Shown here in pieces: positions 47,472 through 60,898 of a stretch of DNA of 64,000 bases. The position numbers were made by a program, and so were the translations under genes. The notes under the pieces are model-generated. The model ran no database searches, was not told the DNA's origin, and saw nothing but the letters and a program-made list of their open reading frames with translations. This DNA comes from Cryptomeria japonica. Lineage: Eukaryota > Streptophyta > Pinopsida > Cupressales > Cupressaceae. The stretch is taken from positions 309,689,164 through 309,753,163 of the forward strand of contig NC_081414.1 in NCBI RefSeq assembly GCF_030272615.1, given 5' to 3'. The first letter of the stretch is position 1. The number at the start of each line of letters is the position of its first letter.

Positions 47472-47765
47472 GTTATTGGACTATTTATTATGCTTATATG
47501 TTTCAGGACATGATTACTGTTATAGTTATTTTGAGATGGACATATTATATATTGGTGATTTATTATGATGCTTTATGAGATGTTAATCTATGATCATATG
47601 TTATTATTTGGATTTGATGATTGATTATTGATTATATTGATGCTTATGGATTCTGTGTAGAATAGATCTTTATTATATTATTTGCTTGGAGATTAGAATG
47701 AAATAAATGATTTCGTATTACTCATTTGTGAGCTCCACACGATGTCAGTATTTCCTTTCACTAGA
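47472..47765. other. AT-rich spacer right of G
   Basis: TTATTATG- and GATTATTGATT-like words, with no coding domain recognised. Confidence 0.35.
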
Positions 47766-48125
<360 letters not shown>

Positions 48126-48154
48126 AAGAGATAATATAAGACCCAAAATATATC

Positions 48155-49558
48155 TATAGCATCATAAATTATCACCAATACAATTTATACCTCATGTTTG
48201 TGACCCTACTTTAGCATGATCTATCCCCATCACCTCTCTAGGTCTGATTTTTTCCAATTACTCAACTTTGATGTCATGAGCAACCTGTTGTGGGTCCCAT
48301 AGAGTGGTACCCGCCTCCTTGGCATCTTTTTTGGTCCCCTTTATAGTGGGGGCTAGGAAGTGGTACATCCTATTTTGGACCATGGCACCCTATAACGCCA
48401 TGGTCCCCCTCAAAGGGGCCCAAATTTGAAATAGGGTGGGTGTTGTATTTCCCCGGTAGGAATTCATCCTCGTGGCTATACATGACAATTGGAGGTCAAC
48501 CTAGTAAGCAATTTAGCTAGATAATCTATATAAAGACATCTTATTAACCTATTTTGATCTAACCTAAGCAATCTAAAGTCTCCATCTAACGACAATCTAA
48601 CATTCATGCATCTGTTAAGCATTCAATATCAATATTTTTTCAGAGATCTTCAAGGTTTCATCTATTCTATAAATAACAAGAACTTTTTTATACAAATCAT
48701 TGACTCCTTGAGAACAATTCTAGTTGGAGCGAGGTCCTACTATTCATGCACAACTAATAATGAGGTATTATTATGGTCATGCAATGAGCCATAGAATAGT
48801 AGGGGCGGTCACCCGGCCGAAAAAGCTGCTTAAATATTTCTCTTGCCTTGTCTTCCGCCTCATAGGTAAGGGGATCAGCCTTCCTCCCACCCGATGAGAA
48901 AGGTGCGCTGCTTTAAGCGATTATAGTTTAACCCCTGCTAGCCTTGTTATTCATCATTCAACCATTATGGATTGAAACTACTTCAATCTTGTGCAAGCAT
49001 GTGTGTGTGATTAGGTTTCAGTTTTTATCATGCCATTTTATACAAAATTTATGATTGCATTCAAAGAGAAAAGCATCATCATCCACAATTACAGATCTAA
49101 GGTATATCTATCGAGCATTTATTTGAGTCATTACATTATTCCATTCAAGTTTAATTCCTAAACCAAGGTTTGACTCAGCCAAACACCTATTCCCAAATTT
49201 TTCCCTTCTTTTTTGTGTGTAGTAAATAGGTACAAAGATGTGTTTGGGAGGATCTACATAATTCACATAGACAAATAGGTTCAACTTTCAACGATAAGAA
49301 ATTTGAAGGACCATGGCAAATTGATACTACTTGGTCCCAAAAAATTAAGCCAAACTTCTAGAAACAGTTCTGAAACATCTTATTTTCTCCAAATCCAAGT
49401 TGGTGTCTCCGTATGACATCTGTAGCTCATTGTTTTTTGGCAACCTCTTCAATAATCACCCATTTTGCCCTAATCTTCAACTATCCAAATCAATTAAATG
49501 TGAGGAGGAGAAATCCCTATCCAAGGAACTAGGAATCTTAACAGAATCTCAATCTATC
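48155..49558 (+). mobile_element. Element H, 5' LTR and leader (family of A), left of insertion F
   Basis: On the plus strand this copy begins TATAGCATCATAAATT, corresponding to the TGTAGTGTCATAAATT start of element A, and follows the A LTR to about 48982. It then matches the leader of A through 49553 (for example, GACATCTGTAGC near 49416 against GATATCTGTAGC near 7430 on the minus strand). F then interrupts it, and the homology resumes at 56324. The start base pair TG is mutated to TA. A 293-bp segment (48663-48955) is absent from the A copies. Confidence 0.75.
48663..48955. other. 293-bp insertion inside the LTR of H
   Basis: This segment is missing from both A LTRs at the equivalent point and is flanked by TTCATC on both sides (48657-48662 and 48950-48955). 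It is more GC-rich than its surroundings. No poly-A tail, pol III boxes or terminal inverted repeat is clear. It could be a SINE-like insertion or a scrap of organelle DNA, but I cannot assign it. Confidence 0.5.
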
Positions 49559-50482
49559 TGTTGGGATTTGAGAACACTGAGAGGGGGGGGTGAATCAGTG
49601 TTCTGCTGGAATCAACAATTGTTAACTTTCTAAACCATGTATGTATGTATCAGTAAACAAATAAGCATATAACAAGAAGCAAATAAACCATCCACATAAA
49701 TGAACACCATAACACACAAAATTTATACGTGGAAAACCTCAATGAGGAAAAACCATGGTGGGATTTGTGACCCACAATATCAGTTCATTGGCCATATGAA
49801 AAGATATTACATAAAACAGGGGCCTGCACTTGCAGGAAGGCACACTACCTAGAGCATACTGCTCATCACTAAAGAGCCTCACTGACTACAAGCTTTCTAA
49901 CAAAGTGAATTATTGAAAATGAACTCAAGAATGCATCTGCTATGCCAGATAGAGTTCTGGTTCTGGTTCTGCTCTGTATCGGTTCACAAACTTGAACTAT
50001 TACCGGTATTACTTCTCCTCCAAGAATGTTTTCCAAGCTATCTATAGATCATTTCATGATATAATGTTCGCATACAAAAATGATCTCCATACATATATTT
50101 CGCATCTCACAGTTCTTCTATACCTATATATGTCTATCTCTATTCTATCACAATACCATTATCTCCTCATCAATTAAATTGACCTAGAAGACTGACTTAT
50201 ATACCTATTACACAAGATATGCCTTATGTTGGCTTACAATGTATTTACAAAATATATTCAATGTCGGCCTCGACAATAATTACTAAATGATTTACAAATA
50301 AATCTTCCTTGATGTCGGCTTCCTTGAAGTATTGATGTCGATGTCGGTGTCGGTGTAGGCCTGAATGCTTCCAATGCCGGTATCTGCCAGTATATGCCTT
50401 CTGGTGCTGGTTTGTGACTTCCATCAAATATTTTTGCCATCAATGACAACAAAATAAATCTAATGAGTGTCAATTGCCAACA
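49559..50482 (-). repeat. 3' LTR of element F
   Basis: A 924-bp LTR. The minus strand starts TGTTGGCAATTGACACTC at 50482 and ends AAATCCCAACA at 49559. TATATAAG on the minus strand at 50196-50203 is a likely TATA box. Confidence 0.9.
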
Positions 50483-50707
50483 ATCTCCCCCTTTGGCATT
50501 GATGGCAACACTCATGTGAAAAATGGATTTCATGTCGGTGTGCTCCCCCTGAGCAATACACTCCATATACTCTATCTAATAATATTTTCTTGATATTTTT
50601 CACATATGTACATACTCCCCCTTTGACATTAATGCCAAAGATCAGTGAAAGAATAAAAGAATGAAAGAATATTGTTAGTGTCACTTGAGCTTAGTCATCT
50701 TCTGGAT
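50483..50707 (-). other. Polypurine tract and 3' UTR of F
   Basis: AAAGGGGGAGAT (50483-50494, minus strand) directly precedes the 3' LTR. A second purine tract, AAAGGGGGAGT, lies about 130 bp upstream near 50618, as with the multiple tracts in E. Confidence 0.8.
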
Positions 50708-53700
50708 TTATGGGTATGCCTTTTGTAGCAACTGAAGATACATGTCCAAGCTTGATTTGAAAGTATCAGATACCAATGCAAGTCCACTGAGTAGGTGGGC
50801 AAATGATTCCTTCTCCTGGGTATCTATCGGTGTGGGTTTTGCTAGCGTATCCATGCATTCTTTCTTGTGAACACCCAATGAATCAAGTCTAGGGCTTACC
50901 AATCCTCTTAAATTTCTTTCTCTCCTTATTACTTTATCTTTCTCCTTCTCAAAAGAAAAAACTTGGTTCTCCAAGGACAAAATTTGTCCATCAATAGATG
51001 TAGTTAGTGCAGTCAGTCCATCAAAAGAGTTAGCAATATTAGCCATTTTGTCATATAACTCTTTCAATCTACTATCTACATTGGCTATAAGATTTCCCAA
51101 ATTACAACATACTCTGTAAATATTAGTACATTGTTTTAAGAAAATTTCAATGGGAATAAGCTTGTCTTCTATTTTCTTCTTCTCAATTCTTATGAGTTGA
51201 TCAAAAGGTGCTCTTTTAGCTTTAGTGAAACTGTCCAAATCTCGTTGGTCTGCAATCTGTCTCAAGGATTGATAATTGTTTGATATGTGCTCTATTAAAG
51301 TCTTGAGCTTATCGGAAGGGCTTGCTCCATCCTCAATCTGACAGTCAGGCACTATTCTATGTAGTATAGAGACCGATTGGTCAATTAACCCTTTGTCTAC
51401 AATTCCTTCTTTTAGCAATTTCTGAGTGGTCATCATCATTAATTATGTTGGACTTAACTCAAAGATTGATTTCTTCTCGACCTGAGAAGTGTCAATTGCC
51501 AAAACTCTTGTCAGAGAATCAATTTTACCTGCTGGTATGGACTCAGTTGATTTTACCTTGTCCATCTCAACCTCTATTGCGTCGATGGCTTCACCACTTG
51601 GTGTGGTATCTGTTACTGTCGATGGAGTATCATCCACAATGTTTCCAGTGCCTTGTACATTCTCTTTCTCAAAATTGGTATGCTAGTACAGACTATACAC
51701 TCTCTTTAACTGTCGGTTGTGGTTGTGTCAAAACTAGAGTTGAACTACCCAAAATAACCTTTCCTTTTGATTTGTCAGGAATGGTGAGGGATGTTGCCTT
51801 TGCAAATTCTTCTTGTGATATGAGAAAGTCTGGGTTTTTCAGAAAGAATTTTGTCCATCCCTTACTTGTCTCATTTATCACCTCAATTACTCTTCCCATC
51901 ATAAGGCTTATCTGCTAGTTTTTACTACTAAAAATTGTCCTATTAGCAGTATCTATACATCTTTTCATCTTTTCATTATTTATAGTACCACATTGTTCCA
52001 AAAGTGCAACTTCCTTTATTTCCCTATCCCTCTTGATAGCATCAAGTCTTCTAGCCTCAAGTTTATTATACCGGGATAAAGGTATCTCCTTCAAAATTTC
52101 AACTAAGGCTTTCTTATAGATGTCTATATACAGTAAATTAGCCTCTTCTAACTCATTTTTCTCATTTTCTTCAAAATCTTCGTAATACTTTGATATATTC
52201 TTTAATATTCCATCTTTTGTAACTTCATCAATAATTTCAGCATAGGTCATTACTGTCTTACCAGTTTCAGTATCATCACCCTTCTGCTTTTCGCTTGTGG
52301 TTGCCGGTGTGACTGGTTTCCTCTTCTGTGTAGGCTTCCTTACCGGTGGCAAAGGAGCAGTAGGCTGAGCTGCCTTTCTGACAAGTCTCCTCCTAAGTTC
52401 TGCCTTTTGTTGCTCTACCGGTGGTTTTACCACATTCTTCCTTTGCACCCTTCTGAAAGCCAAAGGTTCATTATCCTCAGGATCAACATCAGAAGTGATA
52501 GGGGAAATGTGAACTTGTGGCTTCTTCACTTCTTCAGTAGCAACCTCTGTCGGTTTGAGTGCCTGTTTAGATTTAGAGCCCAGTTGAGTGTCTATCTTAT
52601 GCAGCACATCTTGTACATATGCAGACATCTTCTCTATTTTCTTTTCTCTTCTCTTCCTGTTAAAACTTGTTTTTACTTCACGAGCCTTCTCTCCTATTGT
52701 ACCAAAGTGTTATGTCTTATCATCTAATGGGGCATCTAACAACATCTTTGCATAAAGATAAAAAATGCTATCATCTACCTCATATCCAAGCTCAGTAATC
52801 CAAATTTGCCTGGGTTCAACTGCTTCCATGAGAGTTTCATCAGTTTTCACCATGAAACATATGTCAGTGGAATACTTGTCCACAATATTCTTTGAAATTC
52901 TCTCCCTTTTTCCTCATGTTTTCTTGAAAAGTCTTAAAATACCCAGAACGTTTCTCTCCTCTGTCAGTACCAAGACCAGTGATAGCCATATTGATCTGCA
53001 TACCTATTGGTATCTCATGAGCCCATTGCTTCTTTCCTAAACCGGGTAACTCATTCAAAAAGTAAAGCATCAAACAAACAATGAATTTTCCATATCTGAA
53101 GGTGTCTTTCTTGGTTTGTTTGATCTTAGTAAAGTTTAGCATAAATTCACTCCTCATCCATTCACATAAATCATACTTCACATTATTTCTTAGCATCTAA
53201 TATGCGGCATGAATGTATGAACTTGCAAAAGAATTCAATCGTTGGATTAAGTTACCTTATATCCTATGTTCATGCTTGCAAAATTTATGTTCGTGTTGGT
53301 TATTGTGTGTATCCTCATTGATCTACTATCGGATGTAGCGCCAGTGAGTTTTTCAACCTCTCTACTGGAAATTTTCTTACCAGGTTCTTGTCCGACCCTA
53401 GGTAAGTTGGTGACAGCCTGAATTGCCTCCTTCATGATCATGTAGGGTCTGTCTAACCAAATGAATTCATTTTGAACCCTACTCAGAACGTATTTGATCA
53501 CCTCATCCTTGATGTCTGGTATGTACAGAATATCGGTTAACCCTAGATCCTCAATTGCCTTGAATTTTGGTTTGATCTTCCTGATGTCTCCTAGTATCAT
53601 TGATTCATACATGCTTTTAATGTCTTTGATGCCCAAATCCTCAAGAGTGCAGTGAATGTATGCCCTCACATCTTCAACATACATTACTCTGTCAGGAACC

Positions 53701-53921
53701 CTAGAAAATGCTCCCGCAGAGTCTTCCTTCTTGGCAATTTTGGGAATCTCCTTAAAGACTAGCCTTAACCTATCCTTGACTTTGAAAATGGTGGGATCTA
53801 CAATAAAAGAAGGTGCTGATGATCCAGATTCCATGCCGGAAAATACTTGAGAGTGAATGCCAGTGGACGATTTGAGTGCTTCAGATAATTGCTTGAAATC
53901 CTTTCTCGATGCTTTGCCCAC
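50708..53921 (-). pseudogene. ORF2 of F: long protein of unknown function
   Basis: It starts MGKASRKDFKQLSEALK at 53921. The N-terminal 224 codons are open and contain AIQAVTNLP and the core LTGATSDSRSM followed by NFASMNIGYK, matching the E ORF2 core. The next segments (53196-52864, FIVCLMLYFLNELPGLGKKQW; 52628-51915, basic linker and helix; 51902-51443; 51439-50708, C-terminal coiled coil) lie in three phases, so at least three frameshifts and several stops exist. The Lys/Glu-only stretch of E is absent; a Pro/Lys/Thr-rich linker stands in its place. No enzymatic motif is visible. The conserved order with E suggests a real protein of the element. Confidence 0.72.
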
Positions 53922-54161
53922 TCTTAATTCACCTTAACTTCACTCTGAATGCTTGAATGCTCAGTGAGTGAAAATGAATTCACTTACCCTCTTTTATTAG
54001 TGAATAAAAACCCTAACTTTCTATAATTAATGCTTCACCAACAACCCTATGGATGTCAGTTTCACAATTATGTGTCGGGGTAACCTTCATCGATAATGAA
54101 CACATTTCTCTAGATCTCTTTCTAGATCTCCTTAGATCTCTTATGGGGTAATATGAAAAAT

Positions 54162-55370
54162 TTAGCAATGAATTTTCCAACCCCTAAGACTTATGCCACA
54201 ATTACCGATGGAATTTCCTGTCGGTGGAGGAATACCCTGTTCAACTGGTGGATTTGCTGGTATAGATCCATCTCCACTTTGTTTAAATTTTTTAACCCAT
54301 CTCTTGGTGTGATCTTGTTGTATTTCATCTACCTTCTGCTTTCCTTTCTCATTATTAACCGGTTGAGTCTTTCTTCTACAATACTTAGCAATATGACCTA
54401 TTTTTTTGCATGCATAGCATGTAACATTGTTCTTTTGAATTGCTTTGAAATATCTAGTATTATTATTTCTTGACCTACAATGATTAGCAAAATGTCCAAA
54501 CTTTCCACATGCATGACATTTAACATTCATTCTACAATCTTCTAACATATGACCATATTTCTTGCAGTTTGTGCATTGACCAGGAACAGAATTGTAGTTT
54601 TGATTTGCCTTATTTCTACATTGTTTAGCCATATACCCAAATTTATTACAAACAAAACATCTACCATTGAATTTATAAGCATTAGATTGCCTTACTGATT
54701 TCCTCTGTTCAGATGAGTTCTGCATACCGGTTGTTTGATCTTCATTAGTTGTACCGAAGCTTTCACCTTCTACTCCTCCTTGTAATAAGAGAGGGAGAGG
54801 CCATCTTGTCTTTGTCTTTTTAGTAAGTCATCCAACTATGTAGCACTGATCCTAAACTTTTCTTTATACTCACTTACAGTAGTCAGATCATCTCTCAGAG
54901 TAGTTACTTGTCTTTCAAGTTCTTGTTCATTATTCCAGGAGTGTGCCAAATCAGTCCTCGACATATTATTCTCATGATTCAATCTTCAAAATTCATCAAA
55001 CTTGTTCTTGAGAGATAAAACAAGATTATCTTCCTTCTTCTTTCCGTCCTCAATATATTTTGATAACCTCATGGTCAGATCTTGCATTTCATTCTTCATG
55101 AGCATGTTTGCTTGACTTAGTTTTTTACATTGTTCCTTAAAAGAATTCTTCTCCTCATCATCCGGTTGTTGCAGAAGTTCTTTTCTCTTGGCTTGAGCAA
55201 ATGATAACCTTTCTTGCAGGGTAATAAAGAATTCATTTGCAAAATTCAATTCTTCTTGCAATTTCAAGTTCTTCATCCTTTCAACATCATAATCCTCAAG
55301 AGTCATCTCAAGTTGCTTCTCCATAGCCATGTTCAAAGATTCTAGTTTCATGATCTTCCTCAAGATGTTA
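54162..55370 (-). pseudogene. ORF1 of F: coiled coil plus CCHC zinc knuckles
   Basis: The frame begins right after the PBS. Codons 55363-54986 form a heptad-rich coiled coil (MKLESLNMAMEKQLEM onwards), followed by a stop and a further coiled-coil part. Four knuckles then lie at about 54390-54665: CFVCNKFGYMAKQC, CTNCKKYGHMLEDC, CHACGKFGHFANHC and CYACKKIGHIAKYC. The first has Tyr in place of the ligand His and probably does not bind zinc properly. A Lys/Pro-rich tail ends at 54162. The layout equals ORF1 of E, and as there no capsid core is evident. Confidence 0.78.
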
Positions 55371-55389
55371 AATTTCTTTCAAGGTACAA

Positions 55390-55401
55390 AGCTATGATAC
55401 C
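55390..55401 (-). other. Primer-binding site of F (Met-type)
   Basis: The minus strand reads TGGTATCATAGC two bases after the LTR end, one change from the TGGTATCAGAGC consensus. Confidence 0.88.
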
Positions 55402-55403
55402 AA

Positions 55404-56318
55404 TTGTTGGGATCTGAGAACACTGAGAGGGGGGGGTGAATCAGTGTTCTGCTGGAATCAACAATTGTTAACTTTCTAAACCATGCATGTATGTACCGAT
55501 AAACAAATAAGCATATAACAAGAAGCAAATAAACCATCCACATAAATGAACACCATAAAACATAGAATTTATACATGGAAAACCTCAATGAGGAAAAACC
55601 ACAGTGGGATTTGTGACCCACAATATCAGTTCATTGGCCATATGAAAAGATATTACATAAAACAGGGGCCTGCACTTGTAGGAAGGCACACTACCTAGAG
55701 CATACTGCTCATCACTAAAGAGCCTCACTAACTACAAGCTTTTTGCCAAAGTGAATTACTGAAAATGAACTCAAGAATGCATCTGTTATGCTAGATAGAG
55801 TTCTGGTTCTGGTTCTGCTCTGTACCGGTTCACAAACTTGAACTATTACCGGTATTACTTCTCCTCCAAGAATGCTTTCCAAGATATCTATAGATCATTG
55901 CATGATATAATGTTCACATACAAAAATGATCTCCATACATATATTTTGCATCTCATAGTTCTTCTATACCTATATATGTCTATCTCTATTCTATCACAAT
56001 ACCATTATCTCCTCATCAATTAAATTGACCTAAAGACTGACTTATATACCTATTACACATGATATGCCTTATGTCGGCTTACAATGTATTTACAAAATAT
56101 ATTCAATGTCAGCCTCGACAATAATTACTAAATGATTTACTAAATAAATATTCCTTGATGTTAGATTCCTTGAAGTATTGATGTTGGTGTCGGTGCCAAT
56201 GTAGGCCTGAATGCTTCCAATGTCGGTATATGCCTTCTAGTGTTGGTTTGTGACTTCCATCAAATCTTGTTGCCGTTAATGAAAACAAAATGAATCCAAT
56301 GAGTATCAATTGCAAACA
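55404..56318 (-). repeat. 5' LTR of element F
   Basis: A 915-bp LTR, highly similar by eye to 49559-50482. It has the same minus-strand TATATAAG (56041-56048) and ends on the right with TTGCAAACA, followed by CTATC. Confidence 0.9.
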
Positions 56319-56323
56319 CTATC

Positions 56324-56460
56324 AAGGCTAGATCTATTAGATTCCTCTCCTCCTTAATGTAATGGTGAATTATATCATTTAGTGGTTTAATTATCTTAAT
56401 TTAACCCTAACCCTAGTTTTTCCACCATCACAGTATCGAGCCCTAGCCACTGTCCTAATC
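56324..56460 (+). other. Element H leader, right of insertion F
   Basis: GGCTAGATCTATTAGATT and the following 100 bp match the A leader at about 7160-7270 (minus strand). This shows that H continued here before F inserted. Homology becomes unclear near 56450. Confidence 0.65.
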
Positions 56461-59093
56461 TAGGGACAATTATCTTGTCTTTTTTTTATCTCGTGAAATT
56501 TGTCATATAGCCAATATCTAATCACCTTGATGTCAATGGCAAGTCTTGTTTTGATATTGGTATTATTATTGCAAATTGTGGGGAATTCTGATTGAGAATT
56601 TTGGATTATGAGTTTTGGAGAAGGATTTTGCAGTTTTTTTGTGTTGAATTGAAGGATTGTTTTTTGAGTTTGCTCGAAGCTTGGATTGGATTTCTTTGGG
56701 CTTGTTTGCTGGAATTTTGTTTCTATTTTGAAGAGGATCCACTTTCAAACTTTCGTCTATAAATTCTCTCTTTTTCTCCTCTCTTTCTTCATAGGTTTCC
56801 AGGTAGGTTTCTATCTTCCAGTTTTGATTTGAGTTTTATTTGTAGTTTTATTAAGATTGATTATAAGGGGGATTTAGGAAAAAAAATTATTGTATCTATT
56901 GTTTGAAATTAGTTCTTTATTCATGTTTTGAAAAAATTGGGTGTGGGAATTGATTGTTTGAATTAATTAGTTTTTCTTTATGTTTGATTGAAAACCCTAC
57001 ATGAATCCCTATGTCTAGTTTTTCTAAGTTTTTGTGATGTAATCAAACCTTGTTCAAATGGGTTTTTGTCGAATTTTAGTTTTGAGTCTTTATGTTTTTT
57101 GTATCTTTATTTTTCTGAATTTCAGAGCAACTGCGTCGTTATAGAGCTCAACTACATAGCTACAGTGCTCAATTGTGTAGCTTTTGGGCTCAATTGTTTA
57201 TCTTCTAAGCCAAACAATGCAGGTTCAAAGATAAATTATGCAGGTCTTCTTAGTTTATTTCAGTTTGCAATTTTGGTTCAATTTTGTTTCCCAATCAGTT
57301 CCAAAGGCTATAAGTGACTCTATATCCCGTCAATTTTTCTTTTTCATGTCTAATTGGGATAAATTTGGCTATATTGGTGTTCATATTCCCTTTCCTAAAA
57401 TGTCTTATCAAAAGGAACAGTCATTTTGAGGTTCTGATTTAGTTTTAGGACTTGACCTTGTGATTGTTTTTTGTTTGGAAGTCCTATTTGTTGATTGTGC
57501 AATCTATTCATGTATATGGATTTTTTATGTTCCTATTTGTATAACATATGTTACATGATGCTTATTTTGAGCCATACAAGATAGGTTATCTAGGTGCATT
57601 AAGGGGGAGTGGCTCCCTATGGGGGTTAGGGCCCAAAGTGGCAGTGAAGATAACCCATAGGAGAGTAATTTAATGTCATAACATTAATAAAAATTTGGGT
57701 TGGGTTTATACATTAATAAGATAATGTTTTGTGTCCCACTCATGACCTCATGTGCTCGTATAGATATAAGATGATGAGATTGAGAAGGCATGTTTTCTCG
57801 AGAGACGTTTGGAACTAGCATTATTGTGAAATACCTTATCTTCATGAAAGGATTGTATGGCTCCACATGAGTCATAAATGTGGGGGGAAGAGGTCTAGAG
57901 AGGCTTCTAGGATAACCCATGTTGAGGCTATGCAATGAAACTATCTCCTTCATGTATCCTAGTATCCTATTGTGCCATATTTTATGTGAGTCTCTAGAAG
58001 TCGTTTGGTTGTAAAGCCCACTTTCTTATCTTGTGTAGTGGTGTCTTGTGTATCCTAGTTGTGGTGTACGTTCTTATTTTATCCCTAATCTACTTTCTTA
58101 TTGTTTGGGGCCTTGTGTCTATCTCAAGTATGGTAGTGGACCTCTGAGTTCTACATGGTCGGGTGGTAGTGTTTACCATCCATTGGGGTTTTGGAGTTCT
58201 TGTTCTTGTACAACTAGATCAATCTTACTTCATATTCTAGTGTTTTCACATTCAAATGCAGATTATTCTACCATTGTAATGTATTTGTAATCCAAAAGTG
58301 ATTTAAAAGAATATGTAGTAGTATATTTGTACTTTTAATTGAAATACTATCTTTAACTAGATATTGCAAGTAGAAATGATTGTAATAGGACTAGTATGAT
58401 ATATGCATTTGTATTAATGGATAACTTTAAAGTGAATGTACCCATGTGGATTATATGTATGTTCTTATTCTTGATGAAGGTTATCATAGGAATCTTTCAT
58501 TTGGTGCTTTAAAATGAACTTAGCATGGACCTTTATATGATGAGTTAAATGATTAATGATTAGGATGATATTTGATTAAGTTAAGTCAATGTATCATATT
58601 CAAGATGTTTATGTGATTTTAAATAATATAATGGAATTAACTTATCTTCACATGATTAACTTAGTGATGTTTAATACATGTTTGTAAGAGTTTCTTAGTA
58701 GCGACGTTAGGGAGCCTATAGAGGATTGTTATGAGATGTGATTAAGTCTTCTACTAAACATTATTATGATTCATCTATGTTCTGTAATAAATTTACTTAG
58801 TGTTGTATTGATTAAAAAGATGGTTGATGTACTGTGTTTCCATTTAAAAAATATATATTTGCTATGTGTTTTTGTTTATTAGTTGTTATTCATCTGGGGT
58901 TCCTTGGTGAGGAGTTACACTTGTTAGTAGAGCCAATGTTCATACACTGGGTACTCTGGTTTCATATGGACTTGTTATGTTATCTTTGTAGAAATGTGCC
59001 TTTGATTGTATTTCTTGGGTTCAACCCCTTATTATTCTTACTTAGACTCTTGAACCGTGCCTTATATGTGTGTCTTGTTGGCTATTAAGAAAG
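56461..59093. other. Gene-free T-rich region
   Basis: No domain on either strand. Points seen: a TCTATAAATTCTCTC box at about 56757 followed by a pyrimidine-rich stretch, resembling a promoter or LTR core; degenerate repeats of GCTCAACTACATAGCT type near 57145-57200; and a GGGGGAGTGGCTCC purine-rich run near 57605. This may be leader or LTR of element J, but no terminus was fixed. Confidence 0.35.
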
Positions 59094-60366
59094 ATGCCTC
59101 CTCAAGGTAGAGGTAGATTATGAGGTAATCATCGTAGCACTCGACTAAACCCTAATAGGGAAAGATTCTCTTGAAGTTCATCTAGAGGAGCGGTAGCATG
59201 ATCACTAGGAGGATCTACAACATGATCAATAGTGTGATCACAAAATTGAGTGATAGGATGAGAATCAACAGGGTGGCCTAGAGGGTCTTCAACTAGTCAA
59301 TATGTTGCAGGAGCTTCTTTCTCATTTAGAACCTCATTAGGAGATTCCTTAGCGAGTGAAGTCTCATCAGTCCCAGCATCAAGAGAGGGAGAGGTCACGT
59401 ACTCCTCCTTGTAATAAGACAACAGTTGATGATGATTCTGTTATGATTGGACACATGAGGGACCTTCTTAGGTCTTGACCACCAACTTTTGATGGTATTG
59501 GCACTGGATTTAAGGTCAAGACTTGGCTTATTGAATGGATAGGTATTTTTTCATGCATCCTTACAATAGTAACACTAAGTCCATGTTTGTTATTATGTAG
59601 CTTAGAGGATTTCCGTCTATATGATGGCGCAGAGAGGAATAAAAGCTTCATCTTGATATTGCTTTAGTATCTTGGCATATGTTTCTGGAGACGTTTTGAG
59701 CCTAATTCCTATTTGATCATTGCAGACAAAGGAGAGTAGATGATTTCCTTAATTTGCGCTAGATGTCTATGTTCATGGAGCAGTATGAGCACTACTTCTA
59801 TGAACTCGAAGAATATGCAAATATTCTAGATGACAAGGCTATGTTAGTATGATATTTTATTTGGGTCCTTAATCCTTGTATAATTTGTGGAGTTTGGGCT
59901 TTTGAACCTAAGACTATGGAGGTTGTAGTAGATAAGGCACAGTTGACAAAGGAGAATCTAGCCTTGCCTCTAGGAGGTCAGTTAGGTGTTCAAGTGGGTA
60001 GTGACCCTCCACTAGGTTCAAGTGTGAGAGGTAACTAATCTCAAGTGTTAGGACCTAACATGAATCTTTCAATACCTCTAAAGGGAGGATAGTTTCAGAA
60101 AAAGCAAAAGAACTTTTAGAATTTTAGCATGCTCGTGGAAAAGGTTTTCAGTCATCGAAGGATCATAATTGGTATCACACTAAGTGCAATCAACCTACCC
60201 AATCTACTTAGAGTGCAACATAGTTCTCTAGAAAAGGTAGTGTTCAACAGTCTAGTGTGCCTTCCAGAGGTAGAGATTTTGGAAAAGGAGGATGTTATTC
60301 ATGTGGTCAATGGGGTCACATTGTAGTTCATTGTCCTCATAAGATCACTTATGTACTAGTCAAAGA
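59094..60366 (+). pseudogene. Element J: decayed Ty3/gypsy-type gag
   Basis: It starts MPPQGRGR at 59094. Fragments of a capsid core are spread over three phases: TWLIEWIG, DFLNLR, MSMFMEQYEHYFYELEEYA and FEPKTMEVVVDKAQLTKENL. Near 60290-60345 the frame gives CYSCGQWGHIVVHC, a complete CCHC knuckle. Stops and frameshifts are many. No protease or pol follows; the sequence runs into non-coding DNA and then the palindrome array. It is the remnant of a truncated element. Confidence 0.65.
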
Positions 60367-60650
60367 CTAGCTACTTTTTAGTCCATAGTGGGAAATGTTA
60401 GTAGATCTTATAGAGTATTTATAGTGGTTGATCTGCTAGGCCAAGCATCAGGGAACAATGATCGAGACAACTTATCCCTAATATGGAAAAATTGGAGTAA
60501 CCCTACAAATTTTGTCCAATTTGTTGCTTATATGCTCTATGCATGCTTTTTGAGGTAATTTGTGTCACTTCCCATTTATAATTTTCCATTTTAGAATCAT
60601 CATTTGAAATTTCTTGGTTTTTTGTGTGTTTTGTAAAATCTAAGTGTCTA

Positions 60651-60873
60651 GGTGCAAATCAGGTTTATAAACCCGATTTACACCATGGTGGAGTTCGGGA
60701 TTGTCAACCCAAACTACACCAACCCATGGTGGAGTTTGGGTCTACAAACCCGCACTCCACCTTCGTTTATCTTACCTTTAATTGTGTGGGCGGTGCGTGG
60801 TGGGGTCGTAGGCCCACCATGCACCGAAAGTCAGTTTTTGGTGCATGGTGGATCTACGACCCTGACATGCACC
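60651..60873. repeat. 34-bp quasi-palindrome array, left part (5 units)
   Basis: Five units of exactly 34 bp at 60651-60684, 60687-60720, 60728-60761, 60792-60825 and 60840-60873. Each begins GGTG and ends CACC, with arms complementary to a centre such as GGTTTATAAACC or GGGTCTACAAACCC. Linkers are 2-30 bp. Arm sequences differ between units, while self-complementarity is kept within a unit. Open frames across them are incidental. Confidence 0.8.
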
Positions 60874-60898
60874 TTGTATTCTTTATGCCATAACAAAG

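Larger units (their letters stand above)
49559..56318 (-). mobile_element. Element F: second pol-less two-ORF LTR retrotransposon
   Basis: On the minus strand: 5' LTR 55404-56318, PBS 55390-55401, ORF1 about 54160-55370, ORF2 about 50708-53921, PPT 50483-50495, 3' LTR 49559-50482. CTATC is duplicated at 49554-49558 and 56319-56323. Element H reads through on both sides. F and E share LTR start TGTTGGCA, the same PPT core AAAGGGGGAGAT, a Met-type PBS, the poly-C LTR end, ORF1 layout and an ORF2 core. No protease, integrase, RT or RNase H was seen on either strand. F is thus a second, independently inserted member of a non-autonomous family. Confidence 0.9.

Noticed and set aside
48663-48955. 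tRNA gene or tRNA-derived SINE head
   Set aside because: No convincing A-box and B-box pair or cloverleaf was found, so only an unassigned insertion is reported.
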